Source of the DNA: an uncultured Butyricimonas sp.
Lineage (GTDB): Bacteria > Bacteroidota > Bacteroidia > Bacteroidales > Marinifilaceae
Reading direction: 5' to 3'
Assembly (NCBI GenBank): GCA_944320555.1
Contig: CALUHX010000003.1
Span: 30,494-94,493, forward strand
DNA length: 64,000 bases
Shown piece after piece: positions 56,246 to 64,000 of this stretch (the stretch's first letter is position 1; the number at the start of each line of letters is the position of its first letter). The position numbers and the translations under genes are program-made. The notes under the pieces were generated by a model. The model was given only the letters and a program-made list of their open reading frames with translations. It did no database searches and was not told where the DNA came from.

Positions 56246-57778
56246 ATGAGAAAACAGCAAATTATCATATTAGGAGTCGTCTTCGGGATTTCCCTGCTGG
56301 GCCTGATAGCCCTCCAAGCCCGTTATTTCCAGTCGGTAAACGAGGTGAAGAAGGAGCAGTTCTGGTTTTCCGTAAACCGGGCGATGGACAAAATCGCCGA
56401 CTACATCCGGGAGCAAGAAAAGACGGGAAGGCAAATCGAGGAGCAAAAATTGCTGTCCGAGAAAAAAAATTCCGCCAACACGTCGATGTACATCGACTCC
56501 AAGCGCGTCATCGCCTCGCAAAACGACCCGTCGCTCATGCTGGGGACCTCGCTGGGGCTCATCGACGAGGAGACCGACGTGCAGGACCTCAACAAGTTTG
56601 TGGACCAGAAACTGCAAGAGAACAACATTTCCGCCTCCATCGCCCGCCTGCAGCAAGAGCTGAAAGAAAAAACGGGCAAGGAGCTGCGGCTGGTGCTGGG
56701 GGAAGAACGCCACCACTCGGTGAAGGATTTCGTGAACCTCGAGTCCCTGCAAAAAGTCATCGGGGACATCCTGAAAGACCACGCCATCCGCTCCCGGTTC
56801 GAGTTCGGGCTCAAGGAAGGGGGCAAGTTCATCCTGTCCACCCCGAATTTCATGGCCGGCTCCACCTACGGGTTCAACCGCTCGATATTCCCGGGAGACG
56901 GAGAGGAGTCCGCCGTGCTCTACCTGAAGTTCCCGGACGCGTCGTCGGACCTCGCCAACTCGTTCTGGATGCTGTTCCCCAGCCTGCTCATCATCGTGGC
57001 GCTGGTCTTCTGCTCCGTGTTCTGCCTGATCGTCATCGTGCGGCAAAAAAAACTGTCGGCCATCAAGAACGACTTCATCAACAACATGACCCACGAGTTC
57101 AAAACACCGATAGCCACCATCTCGCTGGCCGCCCAGATGCTGAAGGACGGGGCAGTGACGAGCGCGCCGGACTCCGTGGAACGCATCGCCACAATCATCC
57201 GGGACGAAAGCAAGCGGCTCACCTTCCAAGTGGAGCGCGTGCTGCAAACCGCCCTGTTCACTGAAACGCGGATGAAACTGAAATTAAAAAACATCAACAT
57301 CAACCAGCTCATCGAGGACTTGCTGCCCAAGTTCTGCCTGCGCGTGGAGGACAAGGGCGGGCAGGTGTTCGGACACCTGGACGCCATGCAGGACGAGGTG
57401 GTCGCCGACGAGGTGCATATCACCAACGTGATATCCAACCTGGTGGACAACGCCATCAAATATTGCGCCAAGGCGCCCGAGATTTCCATCTACACGCGCA
57501 ACAAAGAGAAGGATATTATCATCAGCGTGATAGATAATGGCATAGGAATTGCAAAGAAAGATCAAAAACTGATCTTTGAGAGATTTTATCGTGTGTCCAC
57601 AGGCAATCTGCATGACGTGAAGGGATTCGGGCTGGGCTTGTCGTACGTGAAAAAAATCGTAGAGGCCCACGGAGGACGCGTGGAGGTAGAAAGCACCCCG
57701 GGCAAAGGCAGTTGTTTCGACATCATTTTGCCGCTGTCCACGAAAAAAGAAAAGATTAAAAGAACTTTATTTTTTTAA
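56246..57778 (+). CDS. rprX: Sensor histidine kinase, RprX-like
   Basis: 510 residues: membrane helix 1 (about 5-24), periplasmic sensor region of about 220 residues, membrane helix 2 (about 248-275), HisKA with phospho-acceptor His283 in NNMTHEFKTPIATISLAAQML, and HATPase (NVISNLVDNAIKYC; DNGIGI; GFGLGLSYVKKIVEAHGG). Paired with the response regulator at 57829. In Bacteroides RprX/RprY is linked to stress response and metabolic control; the inducing signal is not settled. Confidence 0.88.
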   Translation: MRKQQIIILGVVFGISLLGLIALQARYFQSVNEVKKEQFWFSVNRAMDKIADYIREQEKTGRQIEEQKLLSEKKNSANTSMYIDSKRVIASQNDPSLMLGTSLGLIDEETDVQDLNKFVDQKLQENNISASIARLQQELKEKTGKELRLVLGEERHHSVKDFVNLESLQKVIGDILKDHAIRSRFEFGLKEGGKFILSTPNFMAGSTYGFNRSIFPGDGEESAVLYLKFPDASSDLANSFWMLFPSLLIIVALVFCSVFCLIVIVRQKKLSAIKNDFINNMTHEFKTPIATISLAAQMLKDGAVTSAPDSVERIATIIRDESKRLTFQVERVLQTALFTETRMKLKLKNININQLIEDLLPKFCLRVEDKGGQVFGHLDAMQDEVVADEVHITNVISNLVDNAIKYCAKAPEISIYTRNKEKDIIISVIDNGIGIAKKDQKLIFERFYRVSTGNLHDVKGFGLGLSYVKKIVEAHGGRVEVESTPGKGSCFDIILPLSTKKEKIKRTLFF

Positions 57779-57794
57779 TATCGCATACTTTTTG

Positions 57795-57802
57795 TAGATT
57801 TG
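57795..57802 (+). promoter_or_regulatory. Putative -7 box for rprY
   Basis: TAGATTTG, exact TAnnTTTG, with TTTT (57771-57774) at a 20-base spacing as a partial -33 box. Lets the regulator be transcribed apart from its kinase. Confidence 0.5.
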
Positions 57803-57828
57803 TAATATGATTTTAAAACAAGATAGCT

Positions 57829-58518
57829 ATGGATGAGAAAATTAAAATTTTATTGGCGGAAGACGACACGAATCTGGGCATGCTCCTGAAAGAATATCTG
57901 AGAGCCAAAGGATTCGACACGATTTTGTGCGAAGATGGAGAGGTCGCTTACGAAGCTTTCTTGAATCAACCGTTTGATATTTGTATTTTCGACGTGATGA
58001 TGCCCAAGAAAGACGGTTTCACGCTTGCAAAAGAGGTAAGACAAGTAAACAGTGAGATTCCCATTATTTTCTTGACGGCTAAGTCCATGAAGGAAGATGT
58101 CCTGGAAGGTTTCAAATTAGGAGCCGACGACTACATGAGCAAGCCTTTCAGCATGGAAGAATTGCTCCTCCGCATCGAGGCCGTGCTGAGACGTTCCACA
58201 GGCTTGAAACCGGAAGACGAGCAAGAAATTTTCAAAATCGGCAAACTGACGTTCAACTCCAAGAAACAGACCCTGTTCGACGGAGAGGAAGAACAGAAGC
58301 TTACCACGAAGGAGTCCGAGCTGCTTCGTTTACTATGCCTGAACGTGAACAAGGTGCTGGAAAGGAACTACGCCTTGAAGAACATCTGGGCGGACGACAA
58401 CTATTTCAATGCGAGAAGCATGGATGTCTACATCACGAAATTGCGCAAACACCTGAAGCGCGACCCGTCCGTTGAAATCATCAACGTGCACGGGAAAGGC
58501 TACAAATTGATTCTTTAA
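57829..58518 (+). CDS. rprY: OmpR-type response regulator, RprY-like
   Basis: 229 residues: receiver domain with acid pocket EDD (11-13), phospho-acceptor Asp55 in ICIFDVMMPKKDGFTLAKEVR, and KPF switch; then a winged-helix DNA-binding domain (ESELLRLLCLNVNKVLERNYALKNIWADDNYFNARSMDVYITKLRKHL). It closely follows the RprY pattern of Bacteroidetes. Fifty bases downstream of its kinase, with its own probable promoter. Wobble positions are less GC-rich than in the kinase gene, as in highly expressed genes here. Confidence 0.92.
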   Translation: MDEKIKILLAEDDTNLGMLLKEYLRAKGFDTILCEDGEVAYEAFLNQPFDICIFDVMMPKKDGFTLAKEVRQVNSEIPIIFLTAKSMKEDVLEGFKLGADDYMSKPFSMEELLLRIEAVLRRSTGLKPEDEQEIFKIGKLTFNSKKQTLFDGEEEQKLTTKESELLRLLCLNVNKVLERNYALKNIWADDNYFNARSMDVYITKLRKHLKRDPSVEIINVHGKGYKLIL

Positions 58519-58626
58519 GTTTTCCATTTTTCATTGCGGCGGGTATTTCTTTCGCGGGAATACCCGTTCTTCATTTCCGTGGAAACATTATCTTCGCGTG
58601 TCCTAACAAAACAAACAGAAAGCGAC

Positions 58627-59070
58627 ATGAAAATAGCAATAGCGTGTGACCACGCCGGTTTCGAATACAAGGAACGGCTGGCAAAGTATCTGCGGGAGAA
58701 AGGCCACGAGGTGAAAGACTTCGGGGCGTTCTCGCCGGAAAGCATGGATTATCCCGACACCGCCCATCCGCTGGCCTCCGCCGTGGAGAACGGGGAATGC
58801 GAGCGGGGCATCGTCCTGTGCGGCAGCGGAAACGGCATTTCCATGACGGTCAACAAGCACCAAGGCGTCCGCTGCGCCCTGTGCTGGAACATGGAACTGG
58901 CGGCCCTCGCCCGTCAGCACAACGACGCCAACGTGGTCGGCCTCTCCGCCCGGTTCATCGCCTACGAGGAGGCCCAGAACATCGTGGACACCTTCCTGTC
59001 GACCGGGTTCGAAGGCGGACGCCACGCCAGACGCGTGAGCAAGATTCCGGTCCCCGCGCAAAAGGCATAA
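58627..59070 (+). CDS. rpiB: Ribose-5-phosphate isomerase B
   Basis: 147 residues from the ATG at 58627 (MKIAIACDHAGFEYKERLAKYL). Asp8-His9 and catalytic Cys65 in GIVLCGSGNGISM are the RpiB signatures; ARQHNDANVVGLSARF and the final GRHARRVSKI are also conserved. Interconverts ribose- and ribulose-5-phosphate. The open frame extends 31 codons upstream but has no family similarity there. Convergent with maeB across a shared terminator. Confidence 0.95.
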   Translation: MKIAIACDHAGFEYKERLAKYLREKGHEVKDFGAFSPESMDYPDTAHPLASAVENGECERGIVLCGSGNGISMTVNKHQGVRCALCWNMELAALARQHNDANVVGLSARFIAYEEAQNIVDTFLSTGFEGGRHARRVSKIPVPAQKA

Positions 59071-59086
59071 GGCTTGCCCAAAGGCT

Positions 59087-59122
59087 AAAAAAACAAAGCG
59101 GTCGGTTGACCGCTTTGTTTTT
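59087..59122. terminator. Bidirectional terminator between rpiB and maeB
   Basis: AAACAAAGCGGTC (59091-59103) pairs perfectly with GACCGCTTTGTTT (59108-59120) around GGTT, with A-run on the left and T-run on the right. Serves both convergent genes. Confidence 0.88.
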
Positions 59123-61396
59123 TTATATCCTGCACATGTCGACCGGCATTTCTTTTTGCGCGTCCGTGACGGCGAACGTCGTCATATACACGATGTCGCG
59201 CACGTCGCACCCCAAAGGCAAAATATGCACGGGTTTTCTCAGCCCGAGCAAGACGGGACCGAAAATCTCACTGTTCCCCAACTCCTGAAGAATGCCCAGG
59301 GCGATGTGACCGGAACTCAGATTCGGGAAAATCACCGTGTTCACGTCCTTGTCCGCCAAGGGAGAGAACGGATAATGCTTTTTCCTCAACTCCCGGTTGA
59401 AGGCCACGGAGGCCGACATCTCGCCATCGACCAGAATCTCGGGATACTTGCGGTGCAGGCTCTCCAACGCCTCCTGGATCTGCGCGGGACTGCCCAAGCG
59501 ATATTCCCCGAAATTGGAGTAAGAGGTCAGGGCCACGACCGGCTCCACGTTGAACTGCTTCACGGCCTCGTAGGTCAAGGCGGTGACGCATTCCAAGGTC
59601 TCCGCGGAGGGGTGGGAATTCACCGTGGTGTCCGCCAAGAAATAGGTGCCCTTCTTGTTGGTGACGATATGCATTCCCGCCGCGTACTTGCAACAGGGAC
59701 GCAAACCGATAACGTCCTTCGCGTCCTTGAGCACCCGCCTGTAGTCGGAACGCGTGCCGGAGATGAACCCGTCGCAATCCCCGGCGTCCAGCATCATCAG
59801 GCCGACAAGGTTGTGGCGCTTCATCAGCTCCCGGGCCAGTTCCAAGGTGACCCCCTGGCGTTGGCATTTGGCGTAATACCGCCGCGTGTACTCCTCTATC
59901 TTTTCCGTCTCCTTGTCCGGGTCGAAAATGTCCAGTCCGGGCAAATCCAGCTTGTATTGCAGGGCCAGTTGCCGAACGCGCTCCGTGTTTCCGACGAGCA
60001 CGGGAAAGGCTATCCCTTCCGCCAAAATCTCCTGGACGGCCATGAGCACCTTGACGTCCTCACCCTCCGCAAACACAATCCGCTTCGGATTGTTTTTCGC
60101 CTTGCGGGTCAACCGGCGCATCAACCTCTCGTCCAGCCCCACCCGCTTCTCCAACTGCTCCACGTAAGCGTCCCAGTCCTCGATGGTGGCCCGGGCGACA
60201 CCGGAAGCGATGGCAGCCTTGGCCACGGCGGGGGCGATGTGGCTGATCAAGCGGCTGTCGAGAGGCTTGGGGATGATGTAATCCCGCCCGAAGGCAAGCG
60301 AGGGCTGGTTGTAGGCCACCTTCACCTTCTCCGGGACCGGCTCTTTGGTCAGCTTCGCCAAGGCGTAAGTGGCCGCCAGTTTCATCTCCTCGTTGATCGC
60401 GGAGGCCTGCACGTCCAAGGCTCCCCGGAAGATGTAGGGGAATCCCAGCACGTTGTTGATTTGGTTCGGATAGTCGGATCGCCCCGTGGCGAAGATGATG
60501 TCCGGACGGCTGCGCATGGCCTTCTCGTAAGAAATCTCCGGATTCGGATTCGCCAAGGCGAACACGATGGGGTCTTTCGCCATGCTTTGAATCATCTCCT
60601 CCGTCAACACGTCGGCGATGGAGAGGCCGAGAAACATGTCGGCGCCCCGCAACGCCTCCTCCAGCGTGCGCAAAGGAGTGTCCGCGGCGAATTCTTTCTT
60701 CTCGCCGTTGAGGTTGCTCCGGCCCGTGTGAATCACGCCCTTACTGTCGCACATGAGCATGTTTTCAGGACGCACACCCAACGCCTTGTACAGCCGGGCG
60801 CATGAAATGGCGGCGGCTCCCGCCCCGTTGACCACCACCCTTATCCGGTCTATCGACTTCCCGTTCAGGTCCAGGGCGTTCAGCAAGCCGGCGGCGGAAA
60901 TAATCGCCGTGCCGTGCTGGTCGTCGTGCATCACGGGGATGTCCAGCTCCTCCTTCAATCGCCGCTCTATCTCGAAACACTCGGGGGCCTTGATGTCCTC
61001 CAAGTTGATTCCCCCGAAAGTAGGCGCAATCATCTTCACGGTCTCGATAAACTTGTCCACGTCTTTCGTGTCCACCTCGATGTCGAAAACGTCGATGTCC
61101 GCGAAAATCTTGAACAGCAACCCCTTGCCCTCCATGACGGGCTTGCCGGCGACGGCCCCGATGTCGCCCAGCCCGAGCACGGCGGTCCCGTTGGAAATCA
61201 CGGCGACCAGATTGCTTTTGGCCGTATATTTATAGGCCTCCGTCACTTTTTTCTGAATCTCCAGGCAAGGCTCCGCCACTCCCGGCGAGTAAGCCAGCGA
61301 CAAATCATATTGCGTGCTGTGCGGTTTCGTCGGGACGACCTCTATCTTCCCCGGACGCCCCATGGCATGATACTGTAATGCTTGTTTTTTATCCAT
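59123..61396 (-). CDS. maeB: NADP-dependent malic enzyme, MaeB type
   Basis: 757 residues. Residues about 1-425 form the malic enzyme (YSPGVAEPCLEI, NGTAVLGLGDIGAVAGKPVMEGKGLLFK with the catalytic Lys, VMHDDQHGTAI metal site, VVNGAGAAAISCARL dinucleotide site). Residues about 430-757 form a phosphotransacetylase-like domain (NPKRIVFAEGEDVKVL...TVNSHPSAETLEC...FPNLSSGHIALGILQ), usually regulatory in MaeB. It converts malate to pyruvate with NADPH formation. Full length. The neighbouring gene-free region at its 5' side borders a putative mobile element. Confidence 0.96.
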   Translation of the reverse strand: MDKKQALQYHAMGRPGKIEVVPTKPHSTQYDLSLAYSPGVAEPCLEIQKKVTEAYKYTAKSNLVAVISNGTAVLGLGDIGAVAGKPVMEGKGLLFKIFADIDVFDIEVDTKDVDKFIETVKMIAPTFGGINLEDIKAPECFEIERRLKEELDIPVMHDDQHGTAIISAAGLLNALDLNGKSIDRIRVVVNGAGAAAISCARLYKALGVRPENMLMCDSKGVIHTGRSNLNGEKKEFAADTPLRTLEEALRGADMFLGLSIADVLTEEMIQSMAKDPIVFALANPNPEISYEKAMRSRPDIIFATGRSDYPNQINNVLGFPYIFRGALDVQASAINEEMKLAATYALAKLTKEPVPEKVKVAYNQPSLAFGRDYIIPKPLDSRLISHIAPAVAKAAIASGVARATIEDWDAYVEQLEKRVGLDERLMRRLTRKAKNNPKRIVFAEGEDVKVLMAVQEILAEGIAFPVLVGNTERVRQLALQYKLDLPGLDIFDPDKETEKIEEYTRRYYAKCQRQGVTLELARELMKRHNLVGLMMLDAGDCDGFISGTRSDYRRVLKDAKDVIGLRPCCKYAAGMHIVTNKKGTYFLADTTVNSHPSAETLECVTALTYEAVKQFNVEPVVALTSYSNFGEYRLGSPAQIQEALESLHRKYPEILVDGEMSASVAFNRELRKKHYPFSPLADKDVNTVIFPNLSSGHIALGILQELGNSEIFGPVLLGLRKPVHILPLGCDVRDIVYMTTFAVTDAQKEMPVDMCRI

Positions 61397-61469
61397 AATC
61401 CTATTCTCTATTGCGTGTTTGACCGCAGCACCTTGCCGGGCGTCTTCCCGCCACGCAAGATGTCACGTG

Positions 61470-61477
61470 CAAATATA
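61470..61477 (-). promoter_or_regulatory. Putative maeB -7 box
   Basis: TATATTTG on the minus strand, exact TAnnTTTG, 73 bases before the maeB ATG. Confidence 0.5.
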
Positions 61478-61726
61478 CATCTTTTCCCGACATATTATTT
61501 CTTGCGGAAAAGACGGAAGGAAAGGACAACGCCTTTCTCTCCGCAAGACATGCGCCAATCGTCGCTTCTTCCTCAATCCCGTCCCGCCGGGGAACAAGAA
61601 CACCGTCATCCGCGCCAGCGGCCAAGGCACCGTGGTCCGCACCATTAAAACCCCTTGCCCATGTCTCAATCACCCTAAACCCGTCAACGTCTTGCCCATA
61701 CGTCAACCTTTTTCGAAAAAAAATTC

Positions 61727-61736
61727 GTATATTTGC
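61727..61736 (+). promoter_or_regulatory. -7 box for the candidate ncRNA, also CTnDOT-like att core
   Basis: GTATATTTGC contains TATATTTG (61728-61735) and equally matches GTAnnTTTGC, the recognition core known for CTnDOT-family integration. It lies just before the structured transcript described at 61737. Confidence 0.45.
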
Positions 61737-61931
61737 GCCACGAAGTTACGAAAAGAGTGTAATTCATTGGAAATGAGCGTAGGTTAATTGCTCATGATAG
61801 TAATAGGTTACGATTTAGTTAGTTATCTACTGCATCATCTTTCTGCGCGTTGCGTAACCTTCAAAGAACTCTTCATATGCAAAAGTAACAATAAAACGGG
61901 AGATTTTGAAATGAATCTCCCTAATTTTTTT
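61737..61931 (+). ncRNA. Candidate structured small RNA with own promoter and terminator
   Basis: Between an exact -7 box and a strong terminator lie about 195 bases with nested complementarity: GTTAC (61745) with GTAAC (61885), AAGAGT (61753) with ACTCTT (61868), ATGAGC (61773) with GCTCAT (61790), and AGGTTACG (61805) with CGTAACCT (61853). The last helix competes with the first, since GTTACG (61745) could also pair with CGTAAC (61853). The terminator GGGAGATT/AATCTCCC (61898-61921) is followed by TAATTTTTTTT. No family such as 6S, SRP RNA or tmRNA was recognised. A 72-residue open frame overlaps it but looks random. Confidence 0.5.
61898..61931 (+). terminator. Terminator of the candidate ncRNA
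   Basis: GGGAGATT (61898-61905) pairs with AATCTCCC (61914-61921) around eight bases, followed by TAA and eight T. Confidence 0.8.
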
Positions 61932-62226
61932 TCTATCTCATACAAGTTTTTCCGTAAAAGCTGTTTTATCCGTCGGCACACCATCGCCCAAAAGAATTTT
62001 GGATGAACGTATGCCGACTGCCGCATAAGCGGAGAAAAGGGCTTTGCCTCACGCCTAAACAACAGTTTAGACTGATGATGCAAGGCCCATTTCTTTTGTG
62101 CTTATGCCAGAGAGGTGCTTTTACGGGTTCGCAGACGATTTCTTTTTCGCTGTTCCTTTGAGCCGTAAGCGGAAAGCCGTGTCTGACCGCCCGATCCATA
62201 AATGGAACAAGCCGTTATGCACGGCA

Positions 62227-62313
62227 GGCAAACCGGGAAGAATGATTTTATATGTCCGACCGGACACGCTCGGCCAGACATATAAAATCATACTTCCTTG
62301 CCGGTGGTTTGCC
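62227..62313. repeat. Large interrupted palindrome 1
   Basis: Inner arms of 21 bases (62236-62256 and 62277-62297) match at 20 positions around a 20-base loop; outer arms GGCAAACC (62227-62234) and GGTTTGCC (62306-62313) are perfect. No T-run follows, so it is not a plain terminator. Could be an origin or regulatory structure of the mobile element. Confidence 0.65.
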
Positions 62314-62481
62314 CGGTTTCACGCTTCCGGCTATGTCCCTTTTTTTCCTTTTGGGGATTTCTTTTTTTCACAGATTTCTCTTTTGAAGTTTTCCTGTCTA
62401 ATCTGCCTCCACTTCCGTTTACCTCCATTTTCGCGTCTTTCAGTGACGCCGCATCAGGCAGTCATTTCCGTTCTGGGCGCA

Positions 62482-62599
62482 AAGGTAATTCCGGGATTGG
62501 ACGGGAATGCAAGGTCAAGCCTCCTGTTTTCGGAAAAAATCTCCAGCCCTGCGGGTAGTATTTTTCCCGAAAAACCTTGCATTCCCTAATCCCTACCTT
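62482..62599. repeat. Large interrupted palindrome 2
   Basis: Four nested paired blocks: AAGGTA (62482) with TACCTT (62594), GGGATT (62493) with AATCCC (62588), GGGAATGCAAGGT (62503) with ACCTTGCATTCCC (62574), and CGGAAAAAAT (62531) with ATTTTTCCCG (62560, two mismatches). The whole could fold as one long hairpin or cruciform of 118 bases. Confidence 0.65.
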
Positions 62600-62751
62600 T
62601 TCAAGCACCCGAAACGAAAACGACCGATGCGACAGAAAGACGCATAAAAAAAATGTCGGATAAACGAGAGGCAGATAAGATAGTTTGAAACTCAACTCCC
62701 TCAGCTCTTGAATCCGCATTAAAAAATAAAAAAATCAAAAACAGCGAAGAT

Positions 62752-62967
62752 ATGACGGCAACGGCAAATTTCAGACAAATGGCACAGTACATAGGGCTTG
62801 CGATATGCGGCTTGATGGTGCGCACCGCCTTCGGGGTGTTCGGCATCCTTTGGGGCATCATTAGAGAGATTGTAAACGGAGTGTTCCGAGTGGCGATAGG
62901 CGTAATCGTGGCTATCCTTTCCGCAACCGCCTTCTTCGGTTTCATCCTTTGGTTATTCACCCTTTAA
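62752..62967 (+). CDS. Small membrane protein of the mobile element
   Basis: 71 residues with two hydrophobic stretches (about 10-32 and 43-70; YIGLAICGLMVRTAFGVFGI and VAIGVIVAILSATAFFGFIL). No family recognised. It begins the plus-strand gene run that leads to pcfK, as seen in conjugative transposons of Bacteroidetes. Codon use is unlike the chromosomal genes upstream, with fewer GC-ending codons. Confidence 0.6.
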   Translation: MTATANFRQMAQYIGLAICGLMVRTAFGVFGILWGIIREIVNGVFRVAIGVIVAILSATAFFGFILWLFTL

Positions 62968-62978
62968 CCCTTACCGAC

Positions 62979-63200
62979 ATGGCAAAGAGAAGCAGCAAAA
63001 CGGCAGCGCAGCAGTGCAGATACTACGAGGTGGACAATATCTTCGTGTATATGGTTGAAACGTACATCAACGGCAACATATCCGTGTTCCGTGAACTCTA
63101 CCGAGAACTGAACAAGGACGCACGGAGGGACTTTACAGACTTCCTTTTGAGCGAGGTGCAGCCGACCTATTGGAGAGAGATACTGAAACAGACCATCTAA
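62979..63200 (+). CDS. Small hypothetical protein of the mobile element
   Basis: 73 residues from the ATG at 62979 (MAKRSSKTAAQQCRYYEVDN). Basic N-terminus followed by a helical region (FVYMVETYINGNISVFRELYRELNKDARRDFTDFLLSEV). No family recognised. It lies 11 bases after the preceding gene and 12 before the next, clearly one operon. Confidence 0.65.
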   Translation: MAKRSSKTAAQQCRYYEVDNIFVYMVETYINGNISVFRELYRELNKDARRDFTDFLLSEVQPTYWREILKQTI

Positions 63201-63212
63201 AACGACAGCGAT

Positions 63213-63809
63213 ATGAGAACGATAACAAGGACATACGACCTTTTCCAATTAGCTGAACTCTCCGCAGCAGCGAGAGATACCGCATACAACGAATGGTTGC
63301 GCACCTTTGAATACGGTTGGGACAGCGACAACCGCAACACGCTGGAAGCATTTGAAAGTGTGTTCAAGGTCAAAGTGAACGATTGGAGTTACGACACGTG
63401 CCGTTATTCCTACCGCTTCACCTCACGTTACAGCGGAGAGGAAGAGGAACTCTGCGGCATACGGCTTCTGAAATACATCGTCAATAACTATTGGCATACC
63501 CTATTCAAGCCGAAAGCCTACTACCTCAAAGGCAATTACAAGAAAAGGCGCAAAAGCAGGGTATTCACGGACAACTGTTGCGTACTGACAGGCTATTGCG
63601 CAGACGAGGACATCCTGCGACCCATCTACGACTTTCTGAAAGCCCCCGACACCCGAACCACTCTGTACGACCTCATGGACAAGTGCCTTGACAGCTTCTT
63701 CAAGTCGTGCCGTGACGATATGGAATTTCAGTGCAGCGAGGAGAGTTTCGAGGAGAGTTGCGCAGCCAACGACTACGAGTTTTTGGGAAACGGAAAAATG
63801 TATAACTGA
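63213..63809 (+). CDS. Hypothetical mobile-element protein
   Basis: 198 residues. The N-terminus (TYDLFQLAELSAAARDTAYNEWLRT) resembles a short segment (xYxFxELSxxAKxxAxxW) that I know from many phage and conjugative-element proteins of unknown function. The rest is rich in Tyr, Cys and acidic residues, with no metal-binding pattern I can assign. It is preceded by the same 18-base leader, ending in its ATG, as the next gene. Confidence 0.65.
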   Translation: MRTITRTYDLFQLAELSAAARDTAYNEWLRTFEYGWDSDNRNTLEAFESVFKVKVNDWSYDTCRYSYRFTSRYSGEEEELCGIRLLKYIVNNYWHTLFKPKAYYLKGNYKKRRKSRVFTDNCCVLTGYCADEDILRPIYDFLKAPDTRTTLYDLMDKCLDSFFKSCRDDMEFQCSEESFEESCAANDYEFLGNGKMYN

Positions 63810-63824
63810 TAAAACGACAGCGAT

Positions 63825-64000
63825 ATGAAAGGAACAGACCATTTCAAGAGAACGATACAGATGTATTTGGAGCAGCGTGCAGCGGAGGATGCGCTCTTTG
63901 CGAAGAACTACCGCAACCCTGCCAAGAACATAGACGATTGCGTCACCTACATTCTCAACTACGTGCAGCGGAGCGGTTGCAACGGCTTCACGGACGGGGA
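63825..64000 (+). CDS. PcfK-like protein, 5' part (cut by window end)
   Basis: 58 residues visible, beginning MKGTDHFKRTIQMYLEQRAAEDALFAKNY. This matches the start of PcfK-like proteins encoded in conjugative transposons of Bacteroidetes, where pcfK is usually followed by pcfJ. The frame is open to the end of the window. It identifies the right edge as an integrative conjugative element or relic of one. Confidence 0.75.
   Translation, partial: MKGTDHFKRTIQMYLEQRAAEDALFAKNYRNPAKNIDDCVTYILNYVQRSGCNGFTDG

Larger units (their letters stand above)
61932..62751. other. Gene-free, palindrome-rich left flank of the mobile element
   Basis: No convincing gene in 820 bases. It holds a small hairpin (CTAAAC/GTTTAG, 62057-62072) inside longer GGGCTTTGC/GCAAGGCCC pairing, and two large palindromes at 62227 and 62482. 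A TACCTTTG -7 box reads leftward at about 62480-62487. Base composition changes here relative to the chromosome, so the border of the element probably lies between the ncRNA and 62480. Confidence 0.5.

Noticed and set aside
61727..61736. Proven attL site of a CTnDOT-type element
   Set aside because: GTAnnTTTGC is also simply the common promoter box of this phylum (another copy is the maeB promoter at 61468-61477), so the match alone cannot fix the junction.
61788..62006. 72-codon frame starting TTG after the -7 box at 61727
   Set aside because: Its sequence is low in coding character and overlaps the helices and terminator of the candidate ncRNA; a terminator inside a gene is unlikely.

Overview
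This window is chromosomal DNA from a Bacteroidales bacterium. The Odoribacteraceae (Butyricimonas/Odoribacter group) is my best guess from gene content, not a proven placement. The evidence is two SusC/SusD outer-membrane uptake loci, each led by an ECF sigma factor and a FecR anti-sigma factor, promoters of the Bacteroidetes type (TAnnTTTG -7 box, TTTG -33 box), an RprX/RprY-like two-component system, and a type II-C CRISPR locus with 47-bp repeats.

Layout. 0.2-5.3 kb: a small exported coiled-coil protein, a sugar MFS/ROK kinase pair and an AAA-ATPase/PD-(D/E)XK protein. 5.4-19.0 kb (minus strand): uptake locus 1, reading DUF4923-like protein, ECF sigma, FecR, SusC with STN domain, SusD, DUF4843 lipoprotein, PKD-like lipoprotein, then three thioredoxin-fold proteins. 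19.2-31.4 kb: housekeeping genes (typA, two histidine phosphatases, flavodoxin-fold oxidoreductase, BamA-like barrel, phosphoethanolamine transferase, asd, phosphopantetheinyl transferase, two TonB-like proteins, hflX). 31.5-37.9 kb: a complete type II-C CRISPR-Cas system with antisense tracrRNA, cas9, cas1, cas2, and an array of nine identical repeats plus one decayed repeat. 38.0-43.0 kb: tyrS, cvpA-like gene, acetyltransferase, Fic remnant, pgk, tadA. 43.2-54.9 kb (plus strand): uptake locus 2 with the same logic as locus 1 (sigma, FecR, SusC, SusD, accessory lipoproteins, two thioredoxin-fold proteins). 55.1-61.4 kb: ruvB, rprX/rprY, rpiB, maeB. 61.7-64.0 kb: a candidate structured ncRNA, a palindrome-rich non-coding stretch and the first genes of what looks like an integrative conjugative element, ending in a cut-off pcfK-like gene.

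How it works together. In both uptake loci the STN domain of SusC should signal ligand occupancy to FecR, which controls the adjacent sigma factor; SusCD imports the ligand and the periplasmic thioredoxin-fold proteins may act on imported thiol- or disulfide-containing material. In the CRISPR locus tracrRNA and crRNA both read on the minus strand while the cas genes read on the plus strand, and the repeat itself appears to contain a Bacteroidetes promoter.

The most unexpected signals are (i) 11-bp-phased, slowly drifting degenerate repeats that fill five separate intergenic regions, (ii) repeat-embedded promoters in the CRISPR array, and (iii) a terminator-ended structured RNA next to the mobile element. 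All were read by eye; no search or folding program was run.
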